Made by a program: the position numbers and the translations under genes
Part shown: one piece after another, positions 62,728 to 64,000 of the stretch
Position numbering within the stretch: position 1 is the first letter of the stretch
Layout of the letters: every line of letters starts with the position of its first letter
The notes under the pieces: model-generated
What the model saw: the letters and a program-made list of their open reading frames with translations, nothing else
Databases searched by the model: none
Told to the model about the DNA's origin: nothing
NCBI RefSeq assembly: GCF_002849655.1
Contig: NZ_PDNW01000004.1
Span: 186,001 to 250,000, forward strand
DNA: 64,000 nt
Origin: Pollutimonas subterranea
GTDB taxonomy: Bacteria > Pseudomonadota > Gammaproteobacteria > Burkholderiales > Burkholderiaceae_B
Direction of reading: 5' to 3'

Positions 62728-63930
62728 TTAGGTTGCCCGCTGCGCCAGGCCCAATTCCTCGAGTATTTCATCGGTATGCTGGCCAAGCAAAGGAGGAGCC
62801 ATCCGGTACTGGATGGGCGTTTCCGAATACCGTATGGGACTGGCCGTCGTGGGCGTCGTGCCCGCCAACGGATGCGGCATGGTTCTCCAGATTTCCCGCG
62901 CCTTGACTTGCGGATTTTCAAAAACTTGCTCTATCGTGTTGATGGGGCCGCAAGGCACGCCCACTTCCTGAAGCGCGCCGATCCAGTCGTCCCGGGTGCG
63001 TGTCTGCATAATGGATTCAAGCTCCTTGATAAGCTCCACCCGATTGATCAGACGCTGGCTATTGGTGGCATAGTCAGGATGCACCGCCAGGTCGGGCCGG
63101 CCCATGGCCTGGCAATAGGCGCGGTACTGGCTATCGTTGCCCGTGGCAACGATCAGGTGGCCATCGCTGGCTGCAAAGACTTGGTAAGGGACCACATTTT
63201 GATGCGCATTTCCCGCGCGCTTGGGGGCAACCCCCGAGGTCATGTAGTTCAGGTTCTGGTTTGCCAGCATGGCCACATGACAGTCCAGCAAGGCCAGGTC
63301 GATATGCTGTCCCAGGCCGCTGCGGTTGCGTTCCTGCAGCGCGCCCAGTATGGCGACCGCGGCATACATGCCAGTGATGATGTCGGTGACGGCCACCCCC
63401 GCCTTTTGAGGACCGCCGCCTGGCAGGTCGTCGCGCTCGCCGGTGATGCTCATCAGGCCGCCCATTCCCTGGATCATGAAGTCGTAACCCGGCAGGCTGG
63501 CCAGAGGACCGGTCTGGCCGAAACCGGTAATGGAGCAATAAATCAGGCGCGGATTGATCTCCTTGATGGTTTCATAATCGAGCCCATACTTCTTGAGCCC
63601 GCCCACCTTGAAATTTTCAACCAGAATATCGCAACGCGCCGCCATTTGCCGAACCAGCTCGGCACCCTCGGGACTGGCAATATCGATGGCGATGGAACGC
63701 TTGTTTCGATTAGTGCTTAGGTAGTAAGCCGCTTCGCCGGTATCGACGCCATTGGCATCCTTCAGGTAGGGCGGCCCCCAGCCCCGGGTATCGTCGCCCA
63801 TGCCTGGGCGCTCTACCTTGATGACGTCAGCGCCGAGATCGGCCAGGTTCTGACTGCACCAGGGACCCGCCAATACCCTGGACAAGTCCAGCACTTTGAT
63901 GCCGTCCAGGGGTGCCAAACGTTCGTTCAT
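62728..63930 (-). CDS. Class III CoA-transferase (CaiB/BaiF family)
   Basis: 400 residues. N-terminal signature VLDLSRVLAGPWCSQNLADLGADVIKVERPG, GDDTRGWGPPY, and catalytic Asp in LPGYDFMIQGMGGLMSITGERD. The domain order is normal, unlike the gene at 35369. It would form the CoA thioester feeding the acyl-CoA dehydrogenases at 58094-60459. The promoter is beyond the window's right end region. Confidence 0.93.
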   Translation of the reverse strand: MNERLAPLDGIKVLDLSRVLAGPWCSQNLADLGADVIKVERPGMGDDTRGWGPPYLKDANGVDTGEAAYYLSTNRNKRSIAIDIASPEGAELVRQMAARCDILVENFKVGGLKKYGLDYETIKEINPRLIYCSITGFGQTGPLASLPGYDFMIQGMGGLMSITGERDDLPGGGPQKAGVAVTDIITGMYAAVAILGALQERNRSGLGQHIDLALLDCHVAMLANQNLNYMTSGVAPKRAGNAHQNVVPYQVFAASDGHLIVATGNDSQYRAYCQAMGRPDLAVHPDYATNSQRLINRVELIKELESIMQTRTRDDWIGALQEVGVPCGPINTIEQVFENPQVKAREIWRTMPHPLAGTTPTTASPIRYSETPIQYRMAPPLLGQHTDEILEELGLAQRAT

Positions 63931-64000
63931 TGCTTTACTCCTGCGATTCCATTGCTTAATACCACGATGTCGCGCTCTGCGACGCGGGCCTGGAAATGGA

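Noticed and set aside
1-64000. CRISPR arrays, tRNA or rRNA genes, prophage or integrase
   Set aside because: No regularly spaced repeats, tRNA-like cloverleaf or phage genes were seen on either strand by eye.

Overview
The window looks like a chromosomal accessory/catabolic region of a betaproteobacterium of the family Alcaligenaceae (Bordetella, Achromobacter, Pusillimonas and relatives). The main reason is six separate Bug/TctC-type periplasmic solute receptors (1602-2609, 6456-7424, 9082-10077, 32019-32981, 60676-61644, 61699-62697) with no TctA/TctB membrane partner nearby. Overrepresentation of such receptors is a known trait of that family. Many LysR and IclR regulators, CoA-transferases and acyl-CoA dehydrogenases fit the same picture. 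Genus and species cannot be fixed from the sequence alone. No rRNA, tRNA, CRISPR array, prophage or plasmid replication gene was seen.

Layout. 1-6344 is a leftward block: an IclR regulator cut by the window edge, an FMN-dependent 2-hydroxyacid oxidase, a Bug receptor, a D-2-hydroxyacid dehydrogenase, an RraA-like aldolase, a LysR and an IclR regulator. Across an operator-like inverted repeat (6380-6410) a rightward operon follows: Bug receptor, gamma-glutamyltransferase, Bug receptor and a ThDP-dependent acetolactate-synthase-like enzyme (6456-11656). Then come nadE, an MFS transporter, LysR/pirin and ilvD. 17471-22550 is a Fur-type, presumably iron-responsive operon with a NitT/TauT-like ABC transporter, a four-helix CopD-like membrane protein and a TonB-dependent receptor. 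A short-chain dehydrogenase, a Rieske protein and ppc complete this part.

26795-32981 is a catabolic module around a LysR gene: class III CoA-transferase, FAD flavoprotein, acyl-CoA dehydrogenase and Bug receptor. 33086-38777 holds an SSS-family symporter with a 43-residue partner, an apparently circularly permuted CoA-transferase, and the tetronate pair otnC/otnK behind a long inverted repeat. 38940-43758 carries an MliC-like lipoprotein, an MFS protein, a YjdF-like protein and a redox trio (OsmC, TetR, free methionine-R-sulfoxide reductase).

43841-53587 is a sugar-acid or hydroxyacid type cluster with two complete TRAP transporters, a D-2-hydroxyacid dehydrogenase, an enolase-superfamily dehydratase and a GntR regulator. 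A second copy of the dehydratase 3' end lies on the other side of TRAP system 2, the trace of a duplication or insertion. 53588-55599 is a decayed stretch with an IS630-type transposase remnant around a FrnE-like thiol oxidoreductase. 55600-58078 encodes a diguanylate cyclase, an orphan ApeC-like chain length factor and a deaminase strikingly like yeast cytosine deaminase. The window ends with two acyl-CoA dehydrogenases, two Bug receptors and another CoA-transferase.

The common theme is uptake and CoA-dependent or oxidative breakdown of organic acids, each module with its own regulator and operator-like repeats. Substrates cannot be read from sequence alone.
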